DNA of 64,000 nt. Origin: Anoxybacillus tengchongensis (GTDB lineage: Bacteria > Bacillota > Bacilli > Bacillales > Anoxybacillaceae). Within the stretch, counting starts at the first letter, position 1, and each line of letters opens with the position of its first letter. Below the pieces are notes generated by a model. The model was given only the letters and a program-made list of their open reading frames with translations, did not search any database and had not been told where the DNA came from. The stretch is taken from the NCBI RefSeq assembly GCF_014201585.1, contig NZ_JACHES010000011.1, forward strand, positions 1-64,000, read 5' to 3'. A program made the translations under genes and the position numbers. Positions 47,155 through 56,548 of this stretch are shown here, one piece after another.

Positions 47155-48558
47155 GTGTTGCAGACGTTGAGGGAGACAATACATATTTATCATACAAACG
47201 ATGTGCATAGCCATTTTGAACGATGGCCGAAAATTGTTCGTTATTTACAAAACGAGAGAAAAAGGCATAAGAAAAATCGCGAGCATATGGTGTTACTTGA
47301 TATCGGTGACTTTATTGATCGGTTTCATCCGCTGACAGAGGCGTCAGACGGAAAGGCAAACGTCATTCTTTTAAACGATGCCGCATACGATGCGGTCACA
47401 ATCGGAAATAATGAAGGGATTACACTTAGTCACGAACAACTTAATACGTTATATGCACATGCCAAGTTCCCTGTTATTGTCGCAAACGTTTTTGATGAAA
47501 ATGGAGATCGTCCGCACTGGATGAAGCCGTACGTCATTATGACGTTTGGGCACGTTCGCGTTGCGTTTATTGGGGTGACGGTTCCGTTTCAGACGTTTTA
47601 TGAGCTACTTGGATGGCGCGTAGCCGATCCGTTCGATACGGTCGCTCAGCTTGTTGAAGAGCTTTCGGAAAAAGTGGATGCGATCGTTTTATTATCTCAC
47701 TTAGGAGTAAACGATGACGAAAAAATGGCGGAAACATTTCCACAATTAGCGGCGATTTTAGGTGGTCATACGCATCATGTATTTGAACACGGAAAACGAG
47801 TGAATGAAACGTTGCTTTGTGGAGCTGGAAAATTTGGACATTATGTTGGGTGTTTAACATTGACGATCGATAAAAACGGTCGAAAAGTTGATACACATGC
47901 ATATGTACAACATATGGATGTATTTGAATATGCATGCGAGGAAACGAAGCAAAAGTTAAATGATATGATTCGGCAAGCAACTCATGCGCTAGCAAAACCG
48001 ATTGTATATTTGCCTGAGTCGCTGACGATCGATTGGTTTTCACCGTCACCATTTGCTTCCCTTCTTGCTCAAGCGTTAAACGAATGGTGTGAAGGCGATG
48101 TGGCGATGGTGAATGCAGGGGTACTACTGTCTTCGCTCCCGAAAGGTGTTGTGACAAAAGGAGATATTCATCGCATTTGTCCACATCCGATTAATCCGTG
48201 CAAAGTATATTTGCGTGGAAGCGAATTAAAAGAAGTCATTTTGCAAGCAGAAACGGAACAAATGAAACAGTTACGGATGAAAGGATTCGGATTTCGTGGT
48301 GAAGTCATGGGACAAATGGTGTATGATCGTATTACTGTTGAAAAAGAGCAAATGATTGATGGTCAAGCACATGTGCGTCGCATTTTCATTAATCATCAAC
48401 CAATTGAAGAGCAAAAAACGTATGCGGTAGCGACGATTGATATGTTTACGTTTGGTCACTTATATCCCGAAATATATCGCGCGAAAAAGAAATATTATAT
48501 GCCAGAAATGTTGCGTGATGTGCTTGCTTGGAAGTTAAAAAACATGTATCAACAATAG
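47155..48558 (+). CDS. yunD: Metallophosphatase/5'-nucleotidase-type protein YunD
   Basis: 467 residues from GTG 47155; TTG 47158 is better spaced from aaagg and equally likely. Metal-binding motifs IYHTNDVHSHFE, LLDIGDFID, IGNNEG, LLSHLG, GGHTHH; C-terminal 5'-nucleotidase domain. No signal peptide, so cytoplasmic, unlike most family members. Confidence 0.9.
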   Translation: MLQTLRETIHIYHTNDVHSHFERWPKIVRYLQNERKRHKKNREHMVLLDIGDFIDRFHPLTEASDGKANVILLNDAAYDAVTIGNNEGITLSHEQLNTLYAHAKFPVIVANVFDENGDRPHWMKPYVIMTFGHVRVAFIGVTVPFQTFYELLGWRVADPFDTVAQLVEELSEKVDAIVLLSHLGVNDDEKMAETFPQLAAILGGHTHHVFEHGKRVNETLLCGAGKFGHYVGCLTLTIDKNGRKVDTHAYVQHMDVFEYACEETKQKLNDMIRQATHALAKPIVYLPESLTIDWFSPSPFASLLAQALNEWCEGDVAMVNAGVLLSSLPKGVVTKGDIHRICPHPINPCKVYLRGSELKEVILQAETEQMKQLRMKGFGFRGEVMGQMVYDRITVEKEQMIDGQAHVRRIFINHQPIEEQKTYAVATIDMFTFGHLYPEIYRAKKKYYMPEMLRDVLAWKLKNMYQQ

Positions 48559-48611
48559 GCACCCTTCGTTCCTTTATTCATACATTGAATAAAGGAAAGG
48601 AGCGTGAATAT

Positions 48612-48914
48612 ATGATTGAGGTAAAACCGTTATGGATTAGCGGAGAACCTTTTACAGCTATTTCTGTTCAATTGCCTAAAACAACGCTATTAGCTGTTGC
48701 CAATGATAAAGGATATATTATGTGTGGAGCGTTAGATGTGGCGCTGTTAAATGAAAAATTGCGTGATCGAGGCATTATCGCAGGAAGAGCGGTAGGGGTG
48801 CGAACAATTGACCAGCTATTAGAAGCACCGCTTGAGTCTGTTACATTCGCTGCTGAACAATTAGGTATTTCGCGTGGAATGAAAGGAAAAGACGCTTTGC
48901 TTCTTATGAAATAA
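48612..48914 (+). CDS. yunC: YunC (DUF1805)
   Basis: 100 residues from ATG 48612 behind aaggaaaggag. LLAVANDKGYIMCGALDVALLNEKL and GRAVGVRTIDQLLEAPLESVT are typical of DUF1805. Function unknown. A hairpin (ATCCCC / GGGGAT, 48922-48968) follows and overlaps the next start. Confidence 0.88.
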   Translation: MIEVKPLWISGEPFTAISVQLPKTTLLAVANDKGYIMCGALDVALLNEKLRDRGIIAGRAVGVRTIDQLLEAPLESVTFAAEQLGISRGMKGKDALLLMK

Positions 48915-48965
48915 AATAATAATCCCCTGCTTGATCGCATACATATAGCGTGAGAGGGGGGATTT

Positions 48966-49712
48966 TTGTTGTACCAACAACTACGTAAACGAAGAAAACC
49001 GCTACCCGTCCGCTATATTTTTTTAATTACGTTTGTTTTTTTTATCATTTCAACTGTCGGAAGCCTTTGGTTTATTAATAGAGGAATCGAGCCGACACTT
49101 ATGGCAATCGCCGAAAAAGAAACGCGCCGTTTAGCGAACTTGGTCATTAATAATGCGATTAGTCAACAAATTGCCGAAGATGATTTTAATGTTGAAAATT
49201 TCATTAAAATTGAAAAAGATGGACAAGGGAAAATTTCTGCCATCGATTTTAATGCGACTGTCGTAAATCGGGTATTAGCAAAAACGACAAATCGTGTACA
49301 GAGAAATTTAAAAGCTGCTTCAGAAGGAAAATTATCGGCGCTTGAGTTTCCTGACGTTCAAGTTGAAACAGAAAAGGAAAAAGGAATTATTTATTACATT
49401 CCTCTCGGACAAGCAACGAATAACGTATTGCTAGGAAATTTAGGACCGCGTATACCGGTTCGTTTTTATGTCATTGGCGATGTTCACTCCGATGTCAATA
49501 AAAACATCCGTTCATTTGGAATTAATAATGCTTTGATAGAAATAGCAATTCATATTGAAGTGAACGTGCAAATTATTATTCCATTTGCGACAAAAACGGC
49601 AACGATTCAAAACGACATCCCTGTAGCGATTCAAATTATTCAAGGGGAAGTTCCGCAATTTTATAACCAAGGTGGGGAGGGAAATACATCGATCGAGCTG
49701 CCTGTTGAATAA
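48966..49712 (+). CDS. yunB: Sporulation protein YunB
   Basis: 248 residues, TTG start behind gagggggg. One N-terminal membrane helix (VRYIFLITFVFFIISTVGSLWF) and an extracytoplasmic domain with NRVLAKTTNRVQRNL, YIPLGQATNNVLLGNLGPRIPVRF and VNVQIIIPFATKTATI. Matches YunB, a mother-cell-expressed protein needed for proper spore formation. Confidence 0.92.
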   Translation: MLYQQLRKRRKPLPVRYIFLITFVFFIISTVGSLWFINRGIEPTLMAIAEKETRRLANLVINNAISQQIAEDDFNVENFIKIEKDGQGKISAIDFNATVVNRVLAKTTNRVQRNLKAASEGKLSALEFPDVQVETEKEKGIIYYIPLGQATNNVLLGNLGPRIPVRFYVIGDVHSDVNKNIRSFGINNALIEIAIHIEVNVQIIIPFATKTATIQNDIPVAIQIIQGEVPQFYNQGGEGNTSIELPVE

Positions 49713-49750
49713 TAAAAAATTCTGAAAATTTTATTTTTTAAAATATTATT

Positions 49751-49779
49751 TTGACAAAAAGCTTGTCCGTTGATATACT
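49751..49779 (+). promoter_or_regulatory. Strong promoter of the NSS transporter
   Basis: Consensus TTGACA, 17-bp spacer, TATACT. The leader of about 115 nt contains a second good ribosome site (aaggaggtg, 49829) ahead of a TTG frame that runs into the transporter gene. Confidence 0.8.
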
Positions 49780-49899
49780 TAAAACTAAAATGAAACAAAA
49801 AAGTCTGAAAAATTAAAATAATCGAATAAGGAGGTGCTTGCATTTTTTCTGCGTTTCCATATTACAAAGATTGAAACTGACTAAGGAGGGTATTATACT

Positions 49900-51411
49900 A
49901 TGGAAAATCGTCAACAATGGGGCACGCGTGCTGGTTTTATTTTAGCGGCAGCTGGCTCGGCAATTGGATTGGGAAACATTTGGAGGTTTCCGGCTGTCGC
50001 ATATGAAAATGGGGGAGGGGCGTTTTTCTTCCCGTATTTATTCGCTTTATTAACAGCAGGGATTCCAATTCTTATATTGGAATTTACGCTCGGGCATAAG
50101 TATCGTGGCTCAGCGCCATTAACGTTCGCTCGTCTAAGCAAAGGAACGGAATGGATTGGTTGGTGGCAAGTACTCATTTCATTCGTTATTTCGACGTACT
50201 ATTCTGTTGTTATTGCGTGGGCGATGTCTTATACGTATTTTGCTTTTACATCAAAATGGGGAGAAAACACGGGAGACTTTTTGTTCGGTGAGTATTTGAA
50301 ACTAGCAGAAACACCAGGTACGTTCGGAAGTTTAGTCCCAGCTGTCCTTATTCCACTTCTTCTTGTTTGGGTTATTAACTTGGCGGTTTTATATAAAGGT
50401 GTTCGTAAAGGAATTGAAGCAGCAAATAAAATTTTCTTACCAACGCTCATTGTTCTTTTCTTTATCATTGTCATTCGTGCAGTAACGTTAGATGGAGCGG
50501 TTGAAGGATTAAATGCCTTTTTTAAACCAAACTGGGATCAAATTATGAATGGAAAAGTATGGCTTGCGGCATATAGCCAAATTTTCTTTAGTTTATCGAT
50601 TGCGTTCGCCATTATGATTACTTATTCTAGTTATTTACCAAAGAAATCTGATATTACAAATAACGCATTTATTACAGGTTTTGCAAACTCTGGGTTTGAA
50701 CTATTAGCCGGTATTGGCGTATTTAGCGTCCTCGGCTTTTTAGCACAACAACAAGGTGTAGAAGTAAGCGAAGTCGTTAAGGGTGGCGTTGGATTAGCGT
50801 TCGTTGTCTTCCCGCAAATCATTAATCAGTTTCCTGCGTTTAATGAGCTTTTCGGCGTGTTATTTTTCCTTTCATTAACGTTAGCAGGACTTACATCGCT
50901 TATTTCTATTTCAGAGACGTACGTTTCAGCAGTTCAAGAAAAATTCGGTATATCACGCACAAAAGCGGTTCTTGGCGGTGGTGGAGTCGCTGCGCTCATC
51001 GCTCTCGTATTTGCTTCGAACGGTGGATTATATTTCTTAGATGTCGTCGACTACTTCATCAACAACTTTGGCGTTGCGCTTGTTGGTTTAGTTGAGGTAG
51101 TTACAGTCGCTTGGGTATTAAAAGAACTGAACGCGCTTCAAACGCATGCAAACAGCGTATCGGATATTATGGTTGGCGCGTGGTGGAAAGTTTCGCTCTC
51201 TGTCGTTACACCAATCGTATTAGGTTATATGATGTTTGATAGCATTAAAACGAACTTGAAAGAAAATTATGGTGGATACGATACACTATTTGTTGTGAAG
51301 TATGGATGGACGATTGCAGCGCTTGTTATCGTTCTCGGTTTTGTTCTTTCAGTAAAACGTTGGAAAGACGGCGTACTTTCTGTTCCAACGGATAAGGAGG
51401 TTTCGAGCTGA
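49900..51411 (+). CDS. NSS-family sodium-dependent amino-acid transporter (MetP type)
   Basis: 503 residues, ATG behind taaggaggg. About eleven to twelve membrane helices; NSS motif WGTRAGFILAAAGSAIGLGNIWRFP at the N-terminus (first twenty residues after MENRQQ), GGGAFFFPY, and SLSIAFAIMITYSSY. Followed by a tiny subunit gene in a TGATG-type overlap, as in MetPS methionine/alanine importers; methionine or alanine uptake is therefore likely. Confidence 0.9.
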   Translation: MENRQQWGTRAGFILAAAGSAIGLGNIWRFPAVAYENGGGAFFFPYLFALLTAGIPILILEFTLGHKYRGSAPLTFARLSKGTEWIGWWQVLISFVISTYYSVVIAWAMSYTYFAFTSKWGENTGDFLFGEYLKLAETPGTFGSLVPAVLIPLLLVWVINLAVLYKGVRKGIEAANKIFLPTLIVLFFIIVIRAVTLDGAVEGLNAFFKPNWDQIMNGKVWLAAYSQIFFSLSIAFAIMITYSSYLPKKSDITNNAFITGFANSGFELLAGIGVFSVLGFLAQQQGVEVSEVVKGGVGLAFVVFPQIINQFPAFNELFGVLFFLSLTLAGLTSLISISETYVSAVQEKFGISRTKAVLGGGGVAALIALVFASNGGLYFLDVVDYFINNFGVALVGLVEVVTVAWVLKELNALQTHANSVSDIMVGAWWKVSLSVVTPIVLGYMMFDSIKTNLKENYGGYDTLFVVKYGWTIAALVIVLGFVLSVKRWKDGVLSVPTDKEVSS

Positions 51412-51509
51412 TGGAAACAAGTGCACTCATTATGATGATTGTTGGTATGATTATTATTTGGGGAGGCTTTGCAGCGAGCGTTGCTCATGCGGTAAAGAAA
51501 AGCCGTTAA
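51411..51509 (+). CDS. MetS-like small subunit of the NSS transporter
   Basis: 32 residues: METSALIMMIVGMIIIWGGF, then AASVAHAVKKSR. One membrane helix with a Lys/Arg tail. It begins on the last base of the transporter stop codon, behind ataaggagg. Matches the small-subunit family of methionine/alanine NSS importers. Confidence 0.88.
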   Translation: METSALIMMIVGMIIIWGGFAASVAHAVKKSR

Positions 51510-51535
51510 TCGTAAAAAAGATGGGGCGAGAAGCC

Positions 51536-52507
51536 TCATCTTTTTTTCGTGCGTTCTTGTCGTTCCCATTGTTTTAAGTAAGGGTATGGATCGAACGACC
51601 ATTCTGTATAGCCGTTATCTTTGTACATGCCGTAATGAAGGTGCGGTGGGAATTTGCCTGATGTTCCAGGTGGACCGTACCCAGAGCTTCCAACGGAACC
51701 AATTAACATGCCAGGTTCTACAATGGAACCTTCTTCTATGCCATTGGCAAATCCGTTGAGATGTGCAAAGTAATGATACGTGTTGTTTATATCTCGAATA
51801 CCGATACGCCATCCCCCATATTTGTTCCATCCTTTTAATTCAACGATGCCGTAACATGTTGAGCGAACCGGTGTACCATAATGGGCAAAAATGTCTGTTC
51901 CTTCATGAATACGTCGTCCGCCCCAGCCGCGTGCATCTCCCCATGTACTACGGTAACTATATTCAAATCGTCGCGGAATCGGGAAGGCATATTGATCAAG
52001 TTTTATTGTTCCGAAATGTTTATATAGCTTTACTTTCCCTAAAATAATATCGACGGTTTTGCTTCGTTCGTAGTAATCCCATAACGCCATTTTAATATGT
52101 GTATGGTCTGTGCCATATGATCGCAAAAAGCGAGCAAATGCGAATAATACGTCTTCATCGTTTGTTCGATCGGCGATGCCGTCCCCGTTTCCATCTATGC
52201 CGATGCCACCAAATTGGCTAATGGTAAAAGGATTTTGATCTTCCTGATTTTTATTGAGCGGTCCTGCCCAGCGCTCAGGAGGAATGTAAATGCCAATCAC
52301 TCCTGTTAATTTTGGCAAATCTCGACGCGCTTGGCGAATGTTTCGTTCATACTGATCGACCGCTGCAAAATAATACCATGGGATCAACGAAATCGCTTCT
52401 GCTTTTTTATAAAGCTCCATTCGCTTATTATATAGATCATTTGGTGCAGCAGCGAATGATTGTAGCGGAATGAAAAGAAGAAGGATGATGCACCATAATG
52501 TTTTCAC
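51536..52507 (-). CDS. lytH: LytH, sporulation L-Ala-D-Glu endopeptidase (M23)
   Basis: 323 residues. Signal peptide ending SFAAAP. N-terminal lysozyme-like helical domain (LIPWYYFAAVDQYERNIR...GDGIADRTNDEDVLFAFARFL), then an M23 zinc peptidase with HEGTDIF and HLHYG. In B. subtilis LytH (YunA) trims cortex peptidoglycan late in sporulation; same place and length here. Confidence 0.93.
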   Translation of the reverse strand: MKTLWCIILLLFIPLQSFAAAPNDLYNKRMELYKKAEAISLIPWYYFAAVDQYERNIRQARRDLPKLTGVIGIYIPPERWAGPLNKNQEDQNPFTISQFGGIGIDGNGDGIADRTNDEDVLFAFARFLRSYGTDHTHIKMALWDYYERSKTVDIILGKVKLYKHFGTIKLDQYAFPIPRRFEYSYRSTWGDARGWGGRRIHEGTDIFAHYGTPVRSTCYGIVELKGWNKYGGWRIGIRDINNTYHYFAHLNGFANGIEEGSIVEPGMLIGSVGSSGYGPPGTSGKFPPHLHYGMYKDNGYTEWSFDPYPYLKQWERQERTKKR

Positions 52508-52662
52508 GCACTTTTTCTCCTTTCACCGATATTCATATCATTAGTTTGAGGTAATCGGCTGTTTTCATAAATAAAAAATGTTGGAAAAACAAACTGTTTT
52601 GTATTATAAGTCAATAACTCGTATAATGGGTAATGTACATTAACGAGTGGAGCGTGAAAAAG

Positions 52663-53547
52663 ATGTCAACAAAAGAACAACACCTTCGCAAACCAGAATG
52701 GTTAAAAATAAAGTTAAATACGAATGAACATTATACAGGCTTAAAAAAAATGATGCGCGAAAAACAATTGCATACCGTATGCGAAGAAGCGCGTTGTCCA
52801 AACATTCATGAATGTTGGGCGGTTCGCCGAACAGCGACGTTTATGATTTTAGGCGATGTATGTACGCGCGCTTGCCGTTTTTGCGCTGTGAAAACAGGTT
52901 TGCCAACGGAATTAGATTGGCAAGAGCCGGAACGTGTCGCTGAATCGGTTCGTTTAATGAATTTAAAACATGTCGTTGTGACAGCTGTAGCGCGCGATGA
53001 TTTAAAAGATGGTGGGGCTGCAGTATTTGCCGAAACGGTACGCGCCATTAGACGTAAAAATCCGTTAACGACGATTGAAGTATTACCGTCTGATATGGGC
53101 GGAGTATATGAAAACTTAAAAGCGTTAATGGACGCTCGTCCGGATATTTTAAATCATAATATCGAAACCGTTCGTCGTCTCACTCCGCGCGTTCGTGCAC
53201 GTGCCACATATGAACGTTCACTCGAATTTTTGCGTCGTGCAAAAGAAATGCAACCGGATATTCCAACAAAATCAAGCTTAATGGTCGGTCTTGGTGAAAC
53301 GAAGGAAGAAATTTTAGAGACAATGGACGATTTACGTGCAGTCGGAGTGAATATTTTAACAATTGGACAATATTTACAGCCAACAAAAAAGCATTTAAAA
53401 GTAGAAAAATATTACCATCCACATGAGTTTATGGAATTAAAAGAAATTGCGTTAGCGAAAGGATTTAGTCATTGTGAATCTGGTCCGCTCGTTCGTTCTT
53501 CTTATCATGCAGATGAACAAGTACAATCGGCAAAAGCGAATGAGTAA
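52663..53547 (+). CDS. lipA: Lipoyl synthase
   Basis: 294 residues from ATG 52663, aligned to the family start ([14 protein letters not shown]). Auxiliary cluster [12 protein letters not shown], radical-SAM cluster CTRACRFC, and C-terminal RSSYHADEQ with the serine ligand. Inserts two sulfurs into octanoylated H protein; uses the Suf system for its clusters. Confidence 0.97.
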   Translation: MSTKEQHLRKPEWLKIKLNTNEHYTGLKKMMREKQLHTVCEEARCPNIHECWAVRRTATFMILGDVCTRACRFCAVKTGLPTELDWQEPERVAESVRLMNLKHVVVTAVARDDLKDGGAAVFAETVRAIRRKNPLTTIEVLPSDMGGVYENLKALMDARPDILNHNIETVRRLTPRVRARATYERSLEFLRRAKEMQPDIPTKSSLMVGLGETKEEILETMDDLRAVGVNILTIGQYLQPTKKHLKVEKYYHPHEFMELKEIALAKGFSHCESGPLVRSSYHADEQVQSAKANE

Positions 53548-53554
53548 ATAAATA

Positions 53555-53597
53555 AAAAAGGATGCCCCCTTTCATGTAGGCGGGACATCCTTTTTAT
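53555..53597. terminator. Bidirectional terminator between lipA and yutC
   Basis: AAAAAGGATG / CATCCTTTTT stem with an inner CCCC / GGCGGG pairing. Confidence 0.8.
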
Positions 53598-54230
53598 TTA
53601 TTGCATCATATTCATTTCTTCTCGTTGTACACCATTTTCGTTTTCACCGCTACTTATTTTTCTCCCTTGTGGCGATTTCAGCATGTCGTTAATGGTTTGT
53701 TGTAAAATTTGATCAACATTTTGACTATTTGCGTCTAAACGGCCGAACCGCTCAATGTCTTGGAACATGCGTGGGTTGTCCGAAACGTACACGTGATAAT
53801 AGCGCGGTACGACAGAGATAGCCGTTTTCTTTACTTGATCGGCCGTTTCAAAGCGATTTGCGCTATCTGTTTTGTAAACAACAAAGACGGTATCATCTGT
53901 GACGAGTGTTCCAACGTCATAAACGTTCGGAAGTTGTGTACATAACTTACTGATTAAATCAGCAACATTTTCACGATTTAACACAGGAATGGTTGCATAT
54001 TGTGTCGTGTCTCCTGGAATCGGACTTTTCTGATGACGAACGTAACCGAAATTTGTTAAACGCGAATCCATCCCATTTCGCACACCATGTTCGTTATATA
54101 AATCGTTTCGTGAACGAACATTGATGGTTGTTCCGCTTTTTTCATACAAAGATGTTGATTCGTTCATTTGAGCACAGCCAGAGAATAAGGAGATGACGCT
54201 GATTCCTGTTATAAGCCACGTATTCCGCAA
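53598..54230 (-). CDS. yutC: YhcN/YlaJ-family sporulation lipoprotein (YutC)
   Basis: 210 residues from TTG 54230, behind ggggggag; an upstream ATG frame lacks a ribosome site. Lipobox FSGC at about residue 19. Domain pattern NVADLISKLCTQLPNVYDVGTLVTDDTVFVVYK is typical of YhcN/YlaJ proteins, expressed in the forespore. Same place as yutC in B. subtilis. Confidence 0.87.
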   Translation of the reverse strand: MRNTWLITGISVISLFSGCAQMNESTSLYEKSGTTINVRSRNDLYNEHGVRNGMDSRLTNFGYVRHQKSPIPGDTTQYATIPVLNRENVADLISKLCTQLPNVYDVGTLVTDDTVFVVYKTDSANRFETADQVKKTAISVVPRYYHVYVSDNPRMFQDIERFGRLDANSQNVDQILQQTINDMLKSPQGRKISSGENENGVQREEMNMMQ

Positions 54231-54341
54231 ATGAACTCCCCCCTTCTTTTTTATTATTCGTTTTATGGAAAGGATCATAATGGTGATTGCTTGGGAGAAA
54301 GACATGTTTTATGATAGAAATGGAAAGAAGAGGTGAGAACT

Positions 54342-54617
54342 ATGATTTGCGTTCATAATATATGTTATGAGCTTGTTGAAAATGTGCGCAATGGGTTCAA
54401 TGAAGAAGCGTTTCGTGCCCGCTACACAGACATTTTAAATAAATATGACTACATTGTTGGTGATTGGGGATATAACCAACTTCGTTTGCGTGGGTTTTTT
54501 GATGATCACAATCAAAAAGCGACATATGATACGAAAATTAGCACATTATCGGAATATTTATTTGAATATTGCAATTTTGGTTGTGCATACTTTGTGTTGC
54601 GTAAAGTGAAAAAATAG
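54342..54617 (+). CDS. yutD: YutD-family protein (DUF1027)
   Basis: 91 residues from ATG 54342, 7 bp after aagaggtgag. FNEEAFRARYTDILNKYDYIVGDWGYNQLRLRGFF is the family core. Small cytoplasmic protein, function unknown. Confidence 0.88.
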   Translation: MICVHNICYELVENVRNGFNEEAFRARYTDILNKYDYIVGDWGYNQLRLRGFFDDHNQKATYDTKISTLSEYLFEYCNFGCAYFVLRKVKK

Positions 54618-54641
54618 GTCAGACGAGCTGACCTATTTTTT
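54611..54641. terminator. Bidirectional terminator after yutD
   Basis: AAAATAGGTCAG / CTGACCTATTTT perfect stem. Confidence 0.88.
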
Positions 54642-54913
54642 CATGAATATGGCTGTTGTCCATTTTTATTTGGGTCATCGTGAACAGGATGTGCACCTGG
54701 ATCTTGACGCGGAATGTCTTGATGTAGTGATTTGTATTCATAATTAAATGCGCTGTAATATCGTTGTCCTTTCTGCCATGGCGTACTTTTGTTTTGTACT
54801 GGTTCATGTTCACCACGTGGCGCACCATATGGACCTTCAGGCAATGTTTCTGGAACGAGAAAATTTCTCCTTGCTTCTACCGTTGAGAAATCATGATATG
54901 TTTCATCGGTCAT
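54641..54913 (-). CDS. Small conserved hypothetical protein
   Basis: 90 residues from ATG 54913 behind ggaagag. Hydrophilic, Pro/Gly-rich (LVPETLPEGPYGAPRGEHEP; GAHPVHDDPNKNGQQPYS), probably largely unstructured. I recall similar cytosolic proteins in spore-formers but no function. Confidence 0.7.
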   Translation of the reverse strand: MTDETYHDFSTVEARRNFLVPETLPEGPYGAPRGEHEPVQNKSTPWQKGQRYYSAFNYEYKSLHQDIPRQDPGAHPVHDDPNKNGQQPYS

Positions 54914-54952
54914 GTCACGCTCTTCCTTTCGTTTTTTTACATAGCGTGCCAC

Positions 54953-55219
54953 TTAACCGACAATTTCATGTAAGAAGCTTCGCAACTCATTTGCATCTTC
55001 TTCGTTTAAGTTGTATACGTGCTCAATATATCCAGATTCTTGTAAGTCATCTGAGCCGATAATTGCATATCGATTACTTTGTAAATCAAGCACAAGCACT
55101 TTTCCATAAAAACGGTCTGTTTGGACGATCGCTAAATCAAATCGCTCATTTTTACCAACGAAGCTGACAAAACGTGTTTTTGTGTCGACTGTATCATCAT
55201 ATAAAAAGAAACGCTCCAT
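54953..55219 (-). CDS. DUF3055-family protein
   Basis: 88 residues from ATG 55219 behind atggagg. MERFFLYDDTVDTKTRFVSF, then FDLAIVQTDRFYGKVLVLDLQSNRYAIIG is the DUF3055 pattern. Function unknown. Confidence 0.8.
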   Translation of the reverse strand: MERFFLYDDTVDTKTRFVSFVGKNERFDLAIVQTDRFYGKVLVLDLQSNRYAIIGSDDLQESGYIEHVYNLNEEDANELRSFLHEIVG

Positions 55220-55329
55220 ACTTAAACCTCCATATGTTTTTGTTTGCTTCTTCATCTTAACAAATTTCTGTTAGCTGTGTAAAAGAAAGCGCTATGCTAC
55301 AATAAAATAAAAAGCAGAAAGGAAGATGA

Positions 55330-55773
55330 ATGATGTATTTTGTTGATCGTCAAAAAATTGAGAAGACATTGCAATATATGGAGAACGTCGTTTCTTATAT
55401 ACAACCATCGTTTCATACACCGGTCGAGAAATTGGCGCTTGAACGTATAGGGCATGTTATTATTGAATCGATCATTGACGTTGGCAACGCAATGATTGAC
55501 GGTTTTATTATGCGCGACCCGGGAAGTTATGAGGACATTATTGACATTTTAGTTGATGAACGTGTCTTGTCAGTTGAAGATGGAGAAGCATTAAAACGAG
55601 TCATTCATTTTCGTAAAAAGCTCGTTCAACAATACATCGCGGTGCCGCATGACGAATTGTTTGAAGTACTGCAGAAACATAAACAAGTACTCGAGTCATT
55701 TCCACTTGCTATTCGCACGTATTTACACAATGAACTCGGGCCCGTGTCCGCCTTTTTAAATGAAAATGTTTAA
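55330..55773 (+). CDS. yutE: HepT-like protein YutE (DUF86)
   Basis: 147 residues. All-helical HepT/DUF86 fold: ALERIGHVIIESIIDVGNAMIDG, VLSVEDGEALKRVIHFRKKLVQQY. The RNase motif R-x4-6-H-x-Y of HepT toxins reads RKKLVQQY here, with Gln in place of His, and no MntA nucleotidyltransferase is adjacent. So this is a housekeeping homolog, not an active toxin-antitoxin pair. Confidence 0.85.
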   Translation: MMYFVDRQKIEKTLQYMENVVSYIQPSFHTPVEKLALERIGHVIIESIIDVGNAMIDGFIMRDPGSYEDIIDILVDERVLSVEDGEALKRVIHFRKKLVQQYIAVPHDELFEVLQKHKQVLESFPLAIRTYLHNELGPVSAFLNENV

Positions 55774-55823
55774 AAATTGTGTGTATAGGGAAAATCGTAT
55801 AAAATGGAAGAGGGTGAAAAGTG

Positions 55824-56456
55824 ATGCGAAAAAAAACCTCTTCTACGAAAGAGCAAATTTTGAAAATGTTAAAAGTACAAAAGCGGTTAACTGTCGGTGA
55901 AATGGCGGAACAATTACAAATTACAGAAATGGCTGTGCGCCGTCACTTAAGTGCGTTAGAACGTGAAGAACTCATTGAATCGACGCTTGTTCGTCAACCG
56001 ATGGGGAGACCGACAAACGTGTATCAATTAAGCGTGAAAGGACATCAGCGGTTTCCGCGCCATTATCAGCAAACAATGCTTGATTTTTTAGCTGATTTAG
56101 AACAAATGGGCGGAAAACAAATCGTAGCAGAGTTGTTTCAAAATCGACAAGAGCGAATGAGAAAGCTATATGAGCAACAATTTGGCGATAAATCGTTTGA
56201 TGAGAAAATAAAAGAACTTGTAGCGGTACAAAATGAGCATGGATATATGTCGGAGTTGTTACAATACGACGATGGTTCATTTGAATTAGTGGAACATAAC
56301 TGTCCGATCGCAGAAGTCGCACAAGCGTATCCGATTGCTTGTGAGTGCGAACGAAATTTGTTTGAAACGCTCATTCACGAGGCAGAAATTGTGCCGAAGA
56401 CGTGTTTAGCTGATGGGGATGATGCGTGTCGTTACCATATTAAGCGAAAAAAATGA
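55824..56456 (+). CDS. SufR-like transcriptional regulator with a cysteine cluster
   Basis: 210 residues from ATG 55824 (spacing 8 from agagggtg; GTG 55821 is alternative). N-terminal winged helix (TVGEMAEQLQITEMAVRRHLSALEREELI, ARQPMGRPTNVYQL). The C-terminal part carries Cys160, Cys173, Cys194 and Cys202 (HNCPIAEV, IACECERN, PKTCLADG, ACRYH), the pattern used by SufR-type regulators to hold an Fe-S cluster. Target genes unknown; suf lies in the same window. Confidence 0.8.
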   Translation: MRKKTSSTKEQILKMLKVQKRLTVGEMAEQLQITEMAVRRHLSALEREELIESTLVRQPMGRPTNVYQLSVKGHQRFPRHYQQTMLDFLADLEQMGGKQIVAELFQNRQERMRKLYEQQFGDKSFDEKIKELVAVQNEHGYMSELLQYDDGSFELVEHNCPIAEVAQAYPIACECERNLFETLIHEAEIVPKTCLADGDDACRYHIKRKK

Positions 56457-56548
56457 ACAATCGTTGACATTCGTTGCGCTCTTTTTGACAAGTGCAGTTG
56501 TTTTGCGTTAAAGTGTGAACGTGCAAGTTGTCAAAAGGAGTGGCAAAG

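Noticed and set aside
55330-55773. HepT toxin of a HepT/MntA toxin-antitoxin pair
   Set aside because: The catalytic His is replaced by Gln and there is no nucleotidyltransferase partner; it is the housekeeping yutE homolog.
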